From: Shinella fusca
GTDB taxonomy: Bacteria; Pseudomonadota; Alphaproteobacteria; Rhizobiales; Rhizobiaceae
Direction of reading: 5' to 3'
NCBI RefSeq assembly: GCF_014203155.1
Contig: NZ_JACHIK010000027.1
Span: forward strand, 1-35,323
Length of the DNA: 35,323 bases
Shown one piece after another: positions 35,146 through 35,323 of this stretch (its first letter is position 1; each line of letters begins with the position of its first letter). The notes beneath the pieces were generated by a model. The model saw only the letters and a program-made list of their open reading frames with translations. It was not told the DNA's origin and did no database searches. Made by a program: the position numbers and the translations under genes.

Positions 35146-35258
35146 GCCCCTCACCCTAACCCTCTCCCCGCAAGCGGGGAGAGGGGACTTGCCTCACGAA
35201 GGAGCTTTGGTTGGGGAAACCGGTCCGGCATACCCCTTCGCCCCGCTTGCGGGGAGAG
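35146..35258. repeat. RIME-type element, truncated by the second IS
   Basis: It begins GCCCCTCACCCTAACCC, with palindrome 1 about 35160-35185 (CTCTCCCCGC-aa-GCGGGGAGAG) and palindrome 2 about 35233-35258 (CCCCTTCGCCCCGC/GCGGGGAGAG). Compared with the intact copy at 15213-15336, the closing flank (GATGCCGGCAGGCAGGTGAGGGG) is missing and IS sequence starts at 35259. It separates the yegD-like gene from the IS. Confidence 0.8.
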
Positions 35259-35323
35259 CGACTGTCTTTGTGGTCAAGCGTTTTTCCATGGTTTACCGTC
35301 GCGGATGATTGCGTTGAGGATGG
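35233..35323. repeat. 91-bp terminal inverted copy (right)
   Basis: Exact reverse complement of 5-95, covering RIME palindrome 2, the IS 3' end and the transposase tail. It runs to the last base of the window, so the true repeat is longer. Confidence 0.95.
35274..35323 (-). CDS. IS110-type transposase, C-terminal end (partial), second copy
   Basis: The last 16 complete codons plus stop of the same transposase as at 1-54 (ILNAIIRDGKPWKNA then TGA), on the opposite strand, so both copies point into the window. The rest of the gene lies outside. Identical sequence in both copies suggests recent transposition of one element. Confidence 0.7.
   Translation of the reverse strand, partial: ILNAIIRDGKPWKNA

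Overview
The window is high-GC DNA (mid-60s percent by eye) from an alphaproteobacterium, almost certainly of the Rhizobiaceae (Rhizobium/Ensifer/Shinella range; genus not determinable here). The support is a set of gene neighbourhoods typical of rhizobia: feuN-feuP-feuQ, ccmI-ccmE-ccmF-ccmH followed by degP, a response regulator/kinase pair then glnE, a PleC-type kinase convergent to glnE, and RIME-type palindromic intergenic repeats. Both ends of the window lie inside the same repeat: a 91-bp perfect inverted repeat holding the last codons of an IS110-type transposase fused to the remnant of a RIME palindrome. The window is therefore probably a whole draft contig broken at a multicopy insertion sequence.

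Layout. 1-207: IS110-type 3' end and RIME remnant. 236-6260: tail end of a gene transfer agent (GTA)/phage tail cluster (gp12, gp13, gp14 NlpC/P60, gp15 baseplate protein) plus a small holin-like protein; the head and earlier tail genes are not in the window. 6426-8806: feuNPQ, a two-component system with its small periplasmic inhibitor. 8915-9349: a lipoprotein. 9443-13465: the cytochrome c maturation operon, with ATGA overlaps throughout. 13584-17507: the periplasmic protease DegP, a RIME, and an OmpR-type regulator with its sensor kinase. 17541-20492: glnE. 20561-20648: a 29-bp-arm inverted repeat, probably the shared terminator between convergent glnE and pleC. 20704-23058 (minus): pleC, with possible CtrA half-sites upstream. 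23170-24335: a YafY/WYL regulator divergent from a VOC protein, with a palindromic operator candidate between them. 24345-26993 (minus): pepN. 27232-29529: a lone form II CoxL-like molybdenum hydroxylase subunit. 29695-31910: convergent EamA and MFS transporters. 32040-32600: a compact small-gene locus. 32810-35004 (minus): a family-4-like uracil-DNA glycosylase and a YegD-like Hsp70 protein. 35146-35323: RIME and the second IS110-type 3' end.

The most unusual region is 31999-32600. It holds a 21-codon cationic, beta-patterned peptide gene with a near-perfect Shine-Dalgarno sequence. That sequence is mirrored 125 bp downstream by a 13-nt perfect complement resembling the 16S rRNA 3' tail, with a stable UUCG hairpin between. 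It faces two unknown small protein genes on the opposite strand whose read-through transcript would be antisense to it. This resembles the logic of a type I toxin locus or a self-sequestering sORF mRNA, but that is inference. The rest is largely conserved chromosomal housekeeping and envelope biology.
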